Shown here piece by piece: positions 22,887 to 35,605 of a stretch of 64,000 nt of DNA. Below the pieces are notes generated by a model. It ran no database searches. It saw nothing but the letters and a program-made list of their open reading frames with translations, and was not told the DNA's origin. The position numbers were made by a program, and so were the translations under genes. The stretch is from Kalmusia sp. IMI 367209 (taxonomy: Eukaryota > Ascomycota > Dothideomycetes > Pleosporales > Didymosphaeriaceae), in NCBI GenBank assembly GCA_027946365.1, contig JAPEUQ010000011.1:1466640-1530639 (forward strand). The letters run 5' to 3'. The first letter of the stretch is position 1. Each line of letters starts with the position of its first letter.

Positions 22887-23413
22887 CGAAAAGGAAGCCA
22901 TCACGCTGGGGCTGTAGGTGGTGAGCATCCGGATGGGCGTCGGCCATGAGCACGGGTGCCCGGCGCCATGTTACGCTCACAGAAGACACCGATGGCCCCT
23001 GTAAGGTGAAAGAAGGCGGGCACTAGTGGGCTAGATGCATGCGCCAACTGTGCGCGAGGCCTGTTCCTGGCGCCAGACCGGAGTCTCTGCAGAAGCTTAG
23101 ACAGCGGGGTGCATCAGTGAAACGCATCTACACCGTAATTAGTCGAGTCTGCGTGTCTCGAGAAACGCAACGTACGAGCACCCTCTACTACACCCAACAT
23201 GGCAACACAGTGTTTTTCACCGGCATCACCAACGACAATGGATCCAGAGAACCTTTTGCTATCCAAAGATATGCAATTCAGACGTCTCAGGATAGTCCAA
23301 CTCGCAGTAGACAGCTTCGCAATGCCTATGCTGACTGTTGCCCTGCGGCGCAGATGGCGTCTGTGTCCTGGATCGGAAATCGTTCCTACGGTCTTCCGAT
23401 TCGGGAAAACGGA

Positions 23414-23451
23414 ACTGATGCAGATTGATGCAAATTGATGCAGATTGATGC
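23414..23451 (+). repeat. Short tandem repeat, ATTGATGCAG type
   Basis: Nearly four imperfect 10-bp copies of a TGATGCARAT unit in a row. Confidence 0.7.
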
Positions 23452-25828
23452 TATCATTTTCGGATGCTACCTTCCTCGACTCTGCGACAAGATTTGCGTG
23501 TGCAGGCATGTGAGGTGTGCAGCAGGGAGCCGTATGGATGTGGGAGAGGAAACGCATGTGCCCAGGCAGGAGACAGTCCACAGGGCAGAGTGTGCAAGAA
23601 GCTTGACGTGCAAGAAAGAGATCTCACGCCAGCGCCACTCGAGCTGATGCCGGCTTAGGCAAGCAATCCCTGCTACGCGCTCTGGTAGGCCGGCTGCAGA
23701 GCGTAAGCGACTGGTTGGGGGCCTACGCTATTCGCGGCGGAGAAGCTGTATGGGGAGAACACGACTGCTATTCGCTCAAACCCGGTCTTTCGTCACAGAG
23801 CGAGGGCGGAGCGGAAAAGAGAAGGTTTCTCGCTCGTGTGGTCTTCTGAGGTCCAGCTGTGCCACCCAGGCCCAATCCCCCAATGGCAAGGCGCGAGACT
23901 CGCATTAGTCTTCGCTCTGCGGCTTCTCCAGCCCGGAACACTCCTTTCAGTACGAGCCCCAAGGGAGTCTGAGACTCGACGAGCCTGGCTACAGTATGCT
24001 GTCCGCTGAACCGCGGTTCTAGGTGGAAAGTGAGCATTGCGTAGCACGAACCGCTCGCAGCATGACAGGTGGAATGCACTCCCAATGTGGAAGGCAAGTG
24101 ACAGAAGCCAGATGTCGCAGACTAAGACAGCCGAACAGCCGGCTGGTTCCCCAGGCACATGCCCTTCATGCCGGCTGCTGGCATTGGTCGACATGCTACG
24201 CTCCCTCGTACCTCGTGGGTGCCCTCATCCAGCCCTGACGTGCGATGCAGGAGTGCAGCAGTGCTCATCATTGGTGCGCAGCGCCGTTTCGCCCTTCCGC
24301 ACGTAGGCTGTCGTCAGGAAGCCCAATTAGCGGCGGGAGGGCGGCACCTCCGTTGAGCGAAATGTGAAACAGCAGGCCACGCTGAGCTCTCGCAGAGCAT
24401 CGCGGCGGTGGAGCCATGGGCCTCGTACGGTGTTGGTAGCCAAGTGCACGACAGCTTGATCAACCTTGCCAGAAAGCTTAGCTACACGTGATGTCGGCCT
24501 TCTCCACTTGCGCCGGTCCGTGGCTCCGACTTCTAGACACGAGAACACCCCGATAGATGATGCCACGAGAACGGATGGACTTGGTTGATGACAGATTGCT
24601 CATCACGGACGACGGCCAGGTGCGAGACGTGGAATGTGACTTGTTTTTTGGAATGTCAGCATCATCAGTGCCGCTGGGTTTGGTGTTGTGGTGCGTGGAG
24701 TCGTTGTAGGCTGAGTGAGCCTCGGGTGCACCTTACGCTTTACGGTCGTTCACGTGATGCCAGCGGCGCCCGGACTCAACACCAGCCTTGGAGATTGTCG
24801 CCTTGCATTCTTCGTTCATCGTCAGCCTCATCTCCGTAGGGTGTGCTAGTCTCGCCTTCCCACGCATTGACCTTGTGGCATCGGAACAGTAGCCGGCCAC
24901 GTCAAGCACCACCTGGCACAGTCAGCGTAGGTTTGCGGACACCCGTGGCTCCCTTAGTAACCGCAAATCTCCGCTGGGGCTGCTATACATCCGACTTGCT
25001 TCTGAGGTCGCCTGCGATGGAACTGCCTGTTCATCTCCGGAAGAACTATCGTGCATTGCACCTATCTTCACAAGGTTCTAGGCACCGGGCGTTATCGCAC
25101 GAAAGCTCTGGCAAACATGCAGTCACGGAAAGCTACGCTGCTATGCCGCTCGAACCCGCAATAGGCAAGAAATAAAAGCGCACAGGTAGAGTTTGTACGG
25201 CTTCGAGTTAGCTATTACAACATCGATCGCTTCGGGTGTACGAGCGGAAATCCATAAAATCCCTAAAAAGGCGTGAAGGCGACAGTCAGCAATACGGTTC
25301 CCCACATTTCGACTGCCACATCCGTCTCGATCGGAGTGATCTCTCACCATGCACAAGAGCTGACACACATCGGCGGCTATGCGGCACCGGATGGATCTCC
25401 CGTTTTGAAATCTATTATAGAGAAGTCCGAAGAAGGATCATTAACATGTTATGCGAGCCAGCCTGCTCACCCTAAGCGAGAGTCGGTAATGTGGCCAGCC
25501 CTGTAGCACAACGAGTCGTAAATAGACACACAATCTCCATGCAGCCGAATCAGTACTTCGAGAGATACTGCGCCTCCCCGTTAGTCCGACAGCGATGGTC
25601 GCCGACTTTCTTTGCTCAGGCTTGATCGCATGTCTGTCTGCTCGCCTGTACCAAGCATGGTTCCTGGCTTGTCTACATCGTGTCCGAGTTGCTTCTGATC
25701 CTTTCACACCCATCGACCACATATCGGATGCGCTATCGCGACAGACTTTAAACACCATATGAACATTTCGGAATTGTAATTTCAATACGAACTTGCACAT
25801 CTACGTAAAGCGATAAGAGCACTGATCG

Positions 25829-26423
25829 CTAGTGCAAACAATGCTCCATCTCGGGGCATTCTCGATACAAATTCACAAGAGGTAGAAACATATATTTCTT
25901 GACCTGCTTCCCAGCTGCTTCCGCTTCCACCTGCTCCCTCGTCCACTGCCACATCAGCGACCATGGCACCCAGTCCCACCGCGCGCATTTCTCGGGTTCG
26001 AGCGGCTTCGATACCAATCAGCATTTTCCCAACGTCTGATAACAGCTATCACCATACCTTTGGCTCCTTGTTCTGGCCAACAATTGTGCAGGTAACGAAG
26101 ATAGTCACATAGTGTTTGCCTTCACCAAACACATCATTCGTAGCGGTGAGAAATTTGATATTCCCAACTTCAAGGCCGGTCTCTTCGAGTACCTCGCGCT
26201 TCGCGCATGCCGCGAACGACTCGCCGTACTCAAGATGTCCTCCGGGACACTGCATGGTTCCTATCGAGCATTAGTATTATGGTCTACAGACTCTTCCCAA
26301 GACTTAGATCCAGGACAACACACCCGTGCCGTGGGAGCCTGCTCGCTCACCCATGACTACGTGACCGGCGCCATCGTGAATCACAACGCCGACACCGACT
26401 TTTGGTCTCTGAGCTTCCGCCAT
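25829..26423 (-). CDS. Nudix hydrolase
   Basis: Three exons (26,423-26,324; 26,260-26,058; 26,005-25,829) give 159 residues. Nudix enzymes hydrolyse nucleoside diphosphates linked to another group, often for nucleotide-pool cleaning. The Nudix box GX5EX7REUXEEXGU is complete at residues 41-63: GHLEYGE, then REVLEETGL, with the metal-binding glutamates E56, E59 and E60. The N-terminus MAEAQRPKVGVGVVI is the first strand of the fold, and the C-terminal LEPEKCARWDWV segment matches NUDT15-like proteins that act on oxidised or modified nucleotides. That assignment is by similarity of layout only. There is no targeting signal, so cytosolic location is likely. Both introns are phase-consistent, and no residue of the box is missing. 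Confidence 0.9.
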
Positions 26424-29071
26424 GACGCTGATATCAAATATTATTCGCGCGTAGAATTAGGAGCAAATTACAGGATATGTCAGAGGCTGAAGTGTGTTTA
26501 CGCGTCTTGATCGGCTTGTATCCAAGTGTGAATAATTCACCGGTCTGCTGTTGCTTTCAGGACGCTAGTAATAGGAAGGATTAGCGCATGGAAGCTTGTA
26601 CTAGCGGATTTAGCGGACCCACCTTTTCTTATAAAATCCGACTTTATTTCCCGTTCATCCAATATTTGTCGTTGTTGAGAATAGACATGAACTTTACTCT
26701 GGTCCAAATCGCGCAGGAATAGTTGCACGCTACCCTCCATTTCGCAATTTCCACATGCATCACTAGAAGCCGATCTGACTTGCCTAGGAGGACACGTAGT
26801 AGGACGATTATTTCAATCGAAGCTGGTAGTCTGTTTCCGTGCTCAATCTGCTTTCCAAGTGCTTCTAGCTATCAACAGAAGTAACCAGATGTTACGCATA
26901 AAAGAGAACTCTAATCACCCATATAACGCGCTCTCCCAAATGTGCTAAACCCTACCTTCACACGGCTTTGAATTATACAATGGGGGATAGGAACAGCTAC
27001 TGCGATTTCGTCCAATAGCCTCTAGGCTTTGTACACCATTAGCTACAGTTTCCGTTCAATAATAGAGTAGGAAAGGAAGAAAATTATACTCTACAAGTTT
27101 TTCTAGAAGCCTCGATGCTACTGATTCTTGCTCTCCTAACCCTCGTTCTCATCGCTGGTTCTCTCCAACTCGAACTATACCCCTAGCACTGCCACTAAAC
27201 GTAGGGAGATGGGACATATATCATGATAAATAATAATAGGGTCAGTTGTGTAGGTGGCTACTTCGCTGTGTATGGCACTGTATATCTTTCGTTTGCGTCA
27301 ATTGAGCTAGAAACGCGTTCTTTTCAGTCACTCGTCGTGTCAAAAATTTCCTACTATACGTGTGTACCTACGTATGGGTACCCCCGTATGTGTACATAAG
27401 CTGTCCTTATAGCTTGGATATAGTCCGTACCCAGAATACGAATCCTATGCACATTTTTTTGCACAATACTGACCAGGGTATACGACTACGATTAGCCTAC
27501 GCGTGGTGTCAAGATTATAGGGAACTACAGTAATAGAGACTGAGTAAAGAAACGATATCTTATATAGCCAGGCATGTTCTCAGTTATACCAAAGGCGCTA
27601 TAATGCCAAGGAAATGATCAACACGGGAATGACGCCAGCAAATGTAAATCACATCTGTGAATGTGTGTCAATTACCTAGTAATCACTTTTCGGTATCATT
27701 TCTTACTATAGGGTATAAGCGTGATGATTTGAAGCTATTATCAAAGGTGAATGAAGTTTTTTGTAAGGTGAGTTGCCCTAAACGATGGGCCCTCCATCTA
27801 GATAGTAAGACCCTAGATGTCAAGATTTAGACGCACTGAATCTGACACCATCAACTGTGAACCATTCCAGTAGCACCGGGTAAGACTACAGAGCCTTTTA
27901 ATGGCACAATATTAACGGTAAAGGATGCTCCACATGTCTCGAAAGCGTTTACTGTTAACAGCTCACGGTAGCTTTCCTCGCCAGAAAAATTCGTAATGGA
28001 CCTTACATACAGTAAGTGAATCTACCAGCTTTCAGTCCAATCGGACCGGGTGAATTGCTACTCATAGAAAAAACACTTTGTGCTGCTACTACCGTTTGTA
28101 GCGCTTCGAGTTCAAGAATCCAACTCAGTAGTCGGTTGGGATGGATCCGCGTGGAGGGTCATCGCGCAAAGATCGCAAAACGTTTATAGAGGCACGTGGC
28201 TTCTATCTCACTGATACTAAACGCCTTATCATGGCAATTAAAATACCTCTGAGGAATATGGCGATTATCACGTCAAGGATTTTAAGTAAATCGATTGCCA
28301 ATGTATGGCAGTCCCACGCACCAGTAAAAACACGTGTGGAGCCATTCATATAAAATGTTTAGCACTTGTACGGATGTCAATCACATTTGAAAGATGAATT
28401 TATTACACAAAGCAAGTTCTATGGAAAGTGTCGTAACCGTTGAATTCATGTTCAAGATTGCGGGTTGAGGGAAGCTACCATTCGATTTTTTCAGTTTTTC
28501 GCCTGCTGTCATTCAGCAAACAACCTTCGTTGCGGCGGATCTCAGTCTTGCATATAGTTCTCCAGGTTCCATTACAGCTTCACCCAAAAGAATGCAATTA
28601 TGGCTGATCAGCTTACACGAGACGCGAAAGGGTGCCCAAAGTGAAGCTATTCAAGTAAGAATCCGACTTGCACAAGAGTTCCCTTTTGTTGCATATAAAC
28701 AACACCGGATATAGTCGTTGGAGATTCTACCTTGATCGATCGTTCGTTAGACCACAAAAACTCAATACCAGGCTGCTATACCTCGCCGTAAGCCGGACTA
28801 GAAACAAGACTCGATTGAGATGAGTAAGTGACAATAACGCCAAGAACATGGAAAGATTGTTCAATAAGACATATCGAATATGTTATGAAATCTGCCACAC
28901 CATTTTGTTAAATGAGGTGAGTTTCCTCGTCAAAACTCATCTACGTTCCACCATTGTATCTGCTCTCACAATTCTCAAACCTTCTCAAACCTTGTACCAA
29001 GGAACATTCACAATCAGTGGGTCCTCATTAATGAGTCATAATCTAGATTGAGAGTGTCAAGAGTGGCCAGT
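26424..29071. other. Gene-free interval of about 2.6 kb
   Basis: No coding signal on either strand. From about 26.8 kb the sequence becomes moderately AT-rich with frequent TA steps, which could be an old, mildly mutated repeat. I found no terminal repeats or recognisable transposon protein. Confidence 0.45.
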
Positions 29072-30136
29072 TCAGGCGCCGGGACGCTCATCCTGCAACA
29101 ACGGTGCCCGCTCACGATCCTCAGACACGACCTCGCCACCCTGGAATGGACCTTTGCCGCTTGCCACACCAAGCGAGAGGATGAATAGTAGGGCGCCGAT
29201 AGTGAAAGCAAAGATCCACTGGAGCTGGAGAATCGGAAGCTTGGTTAAGAACTGGCCGACACCGGTCGCTGCTTCGAGTCAGCCGACTGTGAATGCAAAG
29301 TCGAATCATCCCGACAACAAGGGGAGCGCACTTACAGAATGCAAGCCACGACAGTGCAAACCCAATGGTATAGTCCTTGAATGCGACAAGGAAAAAGGCC
29401 CCGTACGCCAGAATGCCCCAAATGAAGATATTGCCTACGATACGAGCAGAGAGTGCATCGCTGTGCACAGCACGCGCACCAACCCAGTACAACGCGACGA
29501 AGTTCCATGCAAGTGGACCGGACACGGTTCCGACGTGAATGGGCCGCGGCGTTGTGCTGTGCCTAAAGTACGCGAAGCTGAGGTTGAAAAAGTTGATGAC
29601 GACGAGCAGCTCGGCAAGCCAGAAGTGGCTGCGCACCCAGAGGTGGATGAAGCCGAACAGAAGCAAGTTGGAGGCGATGTAGTGGGAGCCAATGTTGGCG
29701 GCGGCGTTGACGTAGACGACGTCCTTGGAGTAGAGAGACCAAGCGTAGACGAGCTGGAGGAGGAGAATGATGATCCTGTCTCCGGTTAGTTGGATCTAAG
29801 AATTGCAAAAAAAAAAGGAGGGGGGGGGGGGTTACCAGTAGATGGATGTCAGTATGCTGTTCTGTGCAAATGGAGTAGCGATGTTGTTGCCCCATATCGT
29901 CTTTCGCGGCTGGTGGCCTTCGTGGGGTACCTTGAAAGTGTAGTAGATGGCCGTGATGAGGAAGATGATGTAGGTGACGAGCGTGGTAATGCGGTGGATG
30001 ATGAGTGCCTGGGAGGAGTACTCCTCGCGGCGAGAGAATGGATTCACTGAGACGGTTCTGTCAGCCATGCAGTCTCGGGGCAAATCACGTTGTACTCACG
30101 GCGGTGGCCGCTCGATGCAGATCCGTTCTCAGCCAT
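29072..30136 (-). CDS. Polytopic membrane protein, DUF1774-like
   Basis: Four exons (30,136-30,100; 30,046-29,836; 29,775-29,336; 29,268-29,072) give 294 residues; an acceptor 3 nt earlier would give 295. The N-terminus MAENGSASSGHR is short and polar. Seven or eight hydrophobic helices follow, with the distinctive stretches HEGHQPRKTIWGNN, FGFIHLWVRSHFWLAE and HVGTVSGPLAWNFVALYW. The cytosolic tail is acidic and ends QDERPGA. This matches my memory of the fungal DUF1774 family, whose function is unknown. The membrane (ER or plasma membrane) cannot be told from sequence. The second intron carries a run of Cs and Ts next to its donor. Neighbours give no functional hint. Confidence 0.8.
29807..29831. 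repeat. Adjacent A10 and G12 homopolymers inside an intron
   Basis: On the coding (minus) strand, about 12 C and then 10 T follow the GTAAC donor of intron 2 of the DUF1774-like gene. Such runs are prone to length error in assemblies. Confidence 0.8.
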
Positions 30137-30601
30137 TCTGGATTCTAGCACCGGAGTCTCGGGGGGAAAGCTGTCTAGATGAGGAGGCCCAGGGCGACGA
30201 GCGGTGGGTGTCGTGCTTTATTAAACACACGGCGTGCCTCTGCAAACAAGGTCCATTTAACGGTACGTCATTCCCTCCCCTGCAGAAACACAGCCCGGGA
30301 CTCCAGGGTCCAAGCTCTTGCAGGCAGCCCCGCACATGGCGCCATGCTTGCACCACGTAAACCACACCCCATGACAGCGCCCCTCGACGACGACTGGACA
30401 ATGCCCCGAATCGTATGCATGCCTTGTGACAGCGTACAGACGCGGGGAACTCGTCTTTCGGCGCTGCATCCGCGAGGCTGTTACACCGCACTTTACCCCA
30501 ATGGCGTCGTCGGTCCTACAAGTCGTATTCGCTCTGCTACATCGTCGTCTATGCCTCTGTACAGTACATGTCCAGTCGTCCCGCCACTCGGCTCCCGTCC
30601 C
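30137..30601. other. Intergenic region between tandem minus-strand genes
   Basis: No gene seen. It holds the end of AP-1 beta and the promoter of the DUF1774-like gene. Confidence 0.5.
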
Positions 30602-33048
30602 TCACAGCAGCAGATCCTGATTACCATCGGCACCTCCCGGGCTCATCACAGCTTGTTGCGGCATGTTCTGATTCACCACCCACCCGCCTCCAAGCGACCC
30701 CTGCTCCGCCACGATTGGACTTCCACCAAACGTGCTCTGCCTGCCTACCCCCGCAAAATACAAATCAGCTTCGTGTGCTGCAGCCGTGAGGTTGCCGTTG
30801 GTAGGACTCAACGCGCCATTTCCATTGGTGTTCGTGGTGTCGAGTCTGGTGCGTTCCGCAGCCGCGCGTTCGCGTGCTTGCTGTGCTGCCTTCACCGTGG
30901 GCAGCTCGTGCCGCTGCAATGCAGGTGAATCCTGCAGCTTTCTTGGCCGTGCGGAGCGAAACACTTGATTCACGGGCTTGAGGTACACTGTGGCTAGCGT
31001 GCCCACGTTCAGACACATCTCCTCTAGCGTGCCCGGGTCCAGCTTCTCTGACTCTTCGGCTGTAATTGCTGGCTTCTCGCCCATGACGATCTTCTTGGCT
31101 TCTTCAGGCGCAGATGACAGTAGTCGCCAGTACATGTATCCCCGGTCACGAAGATCGGGGTTGTCCGTCTCTTCCGTCGCCCATTTAAGCACCTTGGGGA
31201 CCAGTGTTGATCCGCGCGTAGGCCGCTGTATGAACAACTTGACGGTTGCCGTAAGCAATGCTAACTGTACCTCATGTGTCTCTTCGCTAAACGCATCCAA
31301 AAAGTCTTCCAACAATACATCGCTGTCCTCAATTCGATCGGCGTACTGTCCAATGACCCAGATCATGGCCGCCTTGGCTTCCGGTTCGTCTAAAGAATCG
31401 AGGTTCTCGCAGAGGGTAGAGATGATGGATTCGTATTGGTTGGGGTATTTCCGGAAGATGTTACGGATGACTACTGTCGCCTCCTGGACAATATATGACA
31501 CCTTTGTACTGACTAGCGTGAGAAGGGTGGATATGCATAGTTGACTGGCGGGGGGTATCTTGATTGCAAGCTTTCCAATTGCGCGGACTGATTTGCGTAC
31601 AAAGTCGACGTCGATCTCTGTGGCGTATCTATAAAGTTATTAGCCCAACTGGTTTTTGAGCAATCAACTTTGACCTACTCAGACAGCTCCGTCAAAACCT
31701 CTTTGATATTCTTCTCCGTTGCCAGCATGAATATAAGCTCTAATTTTGTGACTTTGACATATATAGGGTCGTTGTATTTACAGAAGAAGACGCGGATGTC
31801 GTTCCGCAAAACTTCCGGTCGCCGTTGTAGGATGAGAAGTGCGTTTCGCAGAGCGAGGTATTGAATCTCGGGTCCTTTAGAGAGCAGTGTGACAAGCGGA
31901 GGCGAGAGTTTGTTACATAATGATGTGACTACCTTTTGGTCGGAAATATAGTTCAGCAAGTATAAAATAACGCGGATGCAGGTCAGCACGACCGCCGAGT
32001 TAGAATGCGAAAGCCGTGGCGCTATACGCTCCGCAAGTAGCGCGGCTTCTGAGGTGTCTTGGGGAACATAGTTCATCAAAGCTTCCAAGATGTACGTCTG
32101 GCCCCACTCCGAGCACTGATGGAGAATCTGAACAATCTTGGACGCGCTCGCGTAGTCGATGGTTAGTTTAATGGTTTCCGACCGCTCCCAGATGTCCATC
32201 AATGCGGCCAGAGCACATGATACCACTGTAGGATTCTCGTCCCGCAGCATATTGTTCAACCTGTCAATGAGGTCCGAGGACTCCACCATAGCCTTGTCGT
32301 GGTCGTACAGCTTCGCAACGCAGATGGCGGCGGTTTTTCGCACGTATGGGTCATTATCCCGGAGAAGATTCTTGAGATGTGGTACTGTGGCTTCGACGTA
32401 TTCGCGGACGTGGATATAGGACATGGTTCGAAGAGCGAGCGACCTCACAAGGGGATTATTGTCGTGCATGTCCTCTTGTATTATAGGCAGTGCCTTGAGG
32501 GCGATGTCTGGCTTTATTCTCGCATAGTTGACCAGGTACAAGAAACACCTGTCACGTCAGCCCGCACCTCAACACCTAGGTGATCATAAACACACATCTT
32601 CTTGATTTCCAAGCTCGGAATGTGCATGCAGCCAACAATATCGGGAAACAGAGCCACCATGTCGTTGTTGCTCATGGTCATGTTAGCGACGATTTTCTTC
32701 AAGGCCGTCTTCTTGGCGGTGAAGTTCTTGTCCTTCTTGCCGCCACTGTTGAGCTCGAGCCGTAACTCTGCTACTTTGCCCTGCGATGAACGAGCGGACT
32801 GTAAGCGTGCGCTTTCGAAGGCGTAGGGGAGGAACATGGCGGCGGCATGGTAGGAATGGCGGATGCAGCAGGATCACGCGAGATGGTTCTCGCAGATAGA
32901 TAGAGCGACGACAATAGAGTAGTGGCGAGGAGAAACGAATGCAAAGAAATGTGTGCGGGCGTCTGGTCAAGAGCGGATGCAGAAGGGGAAGACAAAGAAG
33001 GTAGCTTACCCTCGCAAAGAGCTTCGCATCCTGGCCGCCGGCGCTCAT
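30602..33048 (-). CDS. APL2: AP-1 clathrin adaptor complex, beta subunit
   Basis: Four exons (33,048-33,010; 32,780-32,596; 32,548-31,679; 31,628-30,602) give 706 residues. The beta-1 large chain of the AP-1 adaptor works at the trans-Golgi and endosomes, sorting cargo into clathrin-coated vesicles. The N-terminus [19 protein letters not shown] and [15 protein letters not shown] are typical of fungal beta-adaptins. The alpha-solenoid trunk follows, including [17 protein letters not shown] and [13 protein letters not shown], then [14 protein letters not shown] and [13 protein letters not shown]. After ~590 it becomes a low-complexity hinge ending NQDLLL, a possible clathrin-box-like motif; there is no ear domain, as in other fungal AP-1 beta chains. 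Intron 1 is long for this region (229 nt). AP-2 beta is the alternative, but the N-terminus favours AP-1. Confidence 0.92.
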
Positions 33049-33313
33049 AGTGGCTGTTATCTCGTGTTCGGTGGGTGTGCAGGCCCTCTATGCATGTGCC
33101 CAGCTGTAACACGATACAAGCAGCTCCCCCTCTCCTTGACCGTCTTAGCGGGCCGTCCTGGGGCGCCTGGCCTGCGCCTGCGTTGTCAGGGCTCTTGGGT
33201 AGACGTAGCGCCTCAGGCGGCGAGTGTCGCAATGCGCATGCCGGAAGCGCTGAGGGCTGTGCTACGAGGCGGTATTAAGAAGAGATTGGACGTGATCGAG
33301 GGCGAATTGAACC

Positions 33314-34109
33314 ATGTACGCAGTGAGACATTCATTCGTAGGCCGTGGCGGCAGGCGGAAGGGACGTGCGTGCCAAGGCCGGGGCGGGTGGGACCGACAT
33401 TCATTGCTCGTCGACATTGCTCGTCGACAATACACACCTGGCCGACCTCGCACGACCTCCCATGACAGCACACTCTGCGATGTCTGCACAGCCGCCCTTA
33501 CCCCGCCCCCGCCCCGCAGTGGGTTCTTGATCTCAACTCGCCGCAGGCTTCGAAGCCCAAGACGAACATTGCAGACCCGCCCGGCTACACGGCCTCCCTC
33601 ACGCGCAAAGATCGGGCGGCCGCGTCCAAGCAGGTGCGCAAGCAGCCGACGGGCGAAGAGATGGACACGCTCAAGATGAAGAAGGCATGGGAGGTCGCCA
33701 TTGCCCCCGCGAAGCAGTTACCCATGAACGCCATCGGTATGCTGCGCCACTGCTCCTCCCCCAACCACACGCTCTATATCCATCATTCAGGCTGACAGCA
33801 ACAGGCATGTACATGACGGGCAACACGCTCCAAATCTTCTCCATCTTCATGGTCTTCACCCTCTTCAAGACACCTGTTCTCGCCGCTCTCAATATTCAAA
33901 AGACGTTCGCGCCTTTCGAAGCTCCCGGGACCTCAAGCCGCCTGATCGCTGTGAAAATCGTATACCTACTGACCAACATGCTGATGCTGGGTCTGGGTAT
34001 ATGGAAGGTCAATGCTATGGGTTTGCTTCCGACAACAAGATCAGACTGGCTGGCATGGGAAGCGGAGCGCACTTGGACAGAAAGGGCTGTACCCAGGGAG
34101 TGGCTGTGA
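33314..34109 (+). CDS. EMC4: ER membrane protein complex subunit 4 (EMC4)
   Basis: EMC4 belongs to the ER membrane protein complex, which inserts tail-anchored and multipass proteins. The secure part is 33,520-33,736 joined to 33,805-34,109. It contains WVLDLNSPQ, NIADPPGYTASLTRKDRAA and MKKAWEVAIAPAKQLPMN. Two membrane segments follow (GNTLQIFSIFMVFTLFK and AVKIVYLLTNMLMLGLGIWK), then LLPTTRSDWLAWE. The start is uncertain. One model has a first exon ATG TAC GCA at 33,314-33,322 with a GTGAGA donor and a 197-nt intron ending in a C-rich tract and CAG at 33,519. The other starts at 33,462 or 33,480 but needs a one-base shift near 33,516. I prefer the intron. The gene faces away from AP-1 beta and its stop lies 241 bp from that of the kinase-like gene. 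Confidence 0.85.
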
Positions 34110-34350
34110 AATAATCATACTGGCGATATTATGACCATCACGTTGTACAATGGTACGAACGATTGGATATCAAGGTCTAGCTCTTTTGTTCCAAAGCGTC
34201 GTGAGTGCCCTCTAACTCATACGCCCAACCCGATGGGGAAGCCGTGTCGCCAACGTCAACCCAGGATCCAAATCTCGTTTTCATATCACCCAAATAGCCT
34301 CCTGTCCATCCATCGCGCTTCCCGCTCTTCGCCATTCTGATCATCGACTG

Positions 34351-35605
34351 CTACTCATCCTCAATGCCCCACATGTCTGCGAAATCTTGCCTCAGTGTCT
34401 CAAACTTCAGGACTAGTAATCCGCACTTCCCATTCCTCTCCCTCAACGCCACGGGCATCCTCGTACTCCTCGCCCACTCCCTATATTCGCCAATCTTTTC
34501 TCCAAAACTCCCCAATACTAACACCGGTTGGGTGACCTTCTCGAGCTCCTCTTCTGTCACAAGATCGTCATGCGCAGTCCCTCTGATCCATTCCGGACAG
34601 GTCTGCGGTCCTTTGTCTCTCTGCACCACCGCAATACCTCCCCACATCTTCAAATCGAAATGCGCTAGCTGCGCTAGGGGTGCATTGAGGAAGGACTTGA
34701 GTGCAGATGCGAGCGAGAAAAGAGGGTCAGACTTCTGCATCTCTGCGTCGCAGAAGTCCATCAGCAGGGCGGCGTCGCTCCACCGGAGAAACACGTCGTC
34801 GTGTACAAGCACAATCATGTTCTTCATATCCTTTTGCGCGCTCTTCTGGCTTACCTCTATCTCTCCTGCCTCGAATCCCGTCAACACGACAGTAGGGTAG
34901 TCGCGGAAGTGTTGTTTACTTCGGGGCGCATAACAGTTCAATATAACATTCGTACGGTGAATATCGCCATGTGTGATTCCGGCGCCATGCACAAACTCCA
35001 GCGCCGACAGCAAGCCGAGGAAGATATGCCAAACAAAATACGTCGGGACCCGGCTCGCATTCGAAACTCCTGAACAGGCTTGTCCAAATTCCTCCAGTGT
35101 CTTGCTAAAGACCGGCCGTAGACACAACCAACTCGATTCTTTCAGCCCCGTGATCTGCACTTTCAATATGCACGCACCGATGAAGCTCTCGCTACCGTCC
35201 TGCTTATGCAGAAGCTCTAGTATGTCAGACTCGTTGCGTAGGATCTTGATGTTATTGTACGTCTTTACAACACAGAGCTGCCGCAGCTTCCTGAGATCTT
35301 CTTTGCTGAGGCTCGTAAAGCGACCAGAGAGGCGGTTTGCTTTGAAGGGCTCGTGGAGAGCAGTGTCGAGAGGCTCATCCCGGTCAAGGCTATCAGTGAC
35401 GGATCCATTCTCGAGAGATGTGCCAAGGTGGCGTGGGGTACAAAGATATAAGGCGCTGTCTTCAGTGACGTGTAGTTCCTTGACGATCTTGAAGGTGGCG
35501 GTCGAGGGAGTTAAATCACCTGTTCATGCGTTAGGCTTCGTACATCAGGCTCCAGATCGGGACAACGATAGTTGTACCGTACAGACTGCTATATTACTTA
35601 CCCAT
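34351..35605 (-). CDS. Kinase-fold protein lacking the DFG aspartate
   Basis: Two exons: 35,605-35,602 (only ATGG) and 35,519-34,351, giving 390 residues. The protein has the two-lobe layout of fungal kinase-like proteins. VVKTYNN near residue 95 may hold the beta-3 lysine. A hydrophobic helix (FVWHIFLGLLSALEFVHG) is followed by the catalytic loop HGDIHRTNV (H185-D187, with HGD for HRD). At the usual DFG position the sequence reads VVLTGFEAG (~213-220), with Gly where the magnesium-binding Asp should be. The Gly-rich loop is not recognisable. I infer a pseudokinase or a highly divergent kinase. The C-terminal ~120 residues have no known motif. It is the last gene before the AT-rich block, only about 220 bp away, yet its codons look normal. 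The 4-nt first coding exon is supported by a perfect GTAAGT donor. Confidence 0.75.

Larger units (their letters stand above)
22682..25828. other. Gene-free interval of about 3.1 kb
   Basis: Several frames of 60-155 codons exist on both strands, but none shows domain motifs, signal peptides or a consistent exon chain. The left 200 bases are the lysozyme-LysM promoter. Apart from the short repeat at 23,414-23,451 I see nothing structured. Confidence 0.5.

Noticed and set aside
25141..25475. tRNA-like TTCGAGTTA/TTCGGGT words
   Set aside because: No cloverleaf could be folded around them by eye.
33462..33519. EMC4 start at 33,462/33,480 with a frameshift
   Set aside because: An upstream ATG with a good donor and a C-rich acceptor gives the right phase without any base error.
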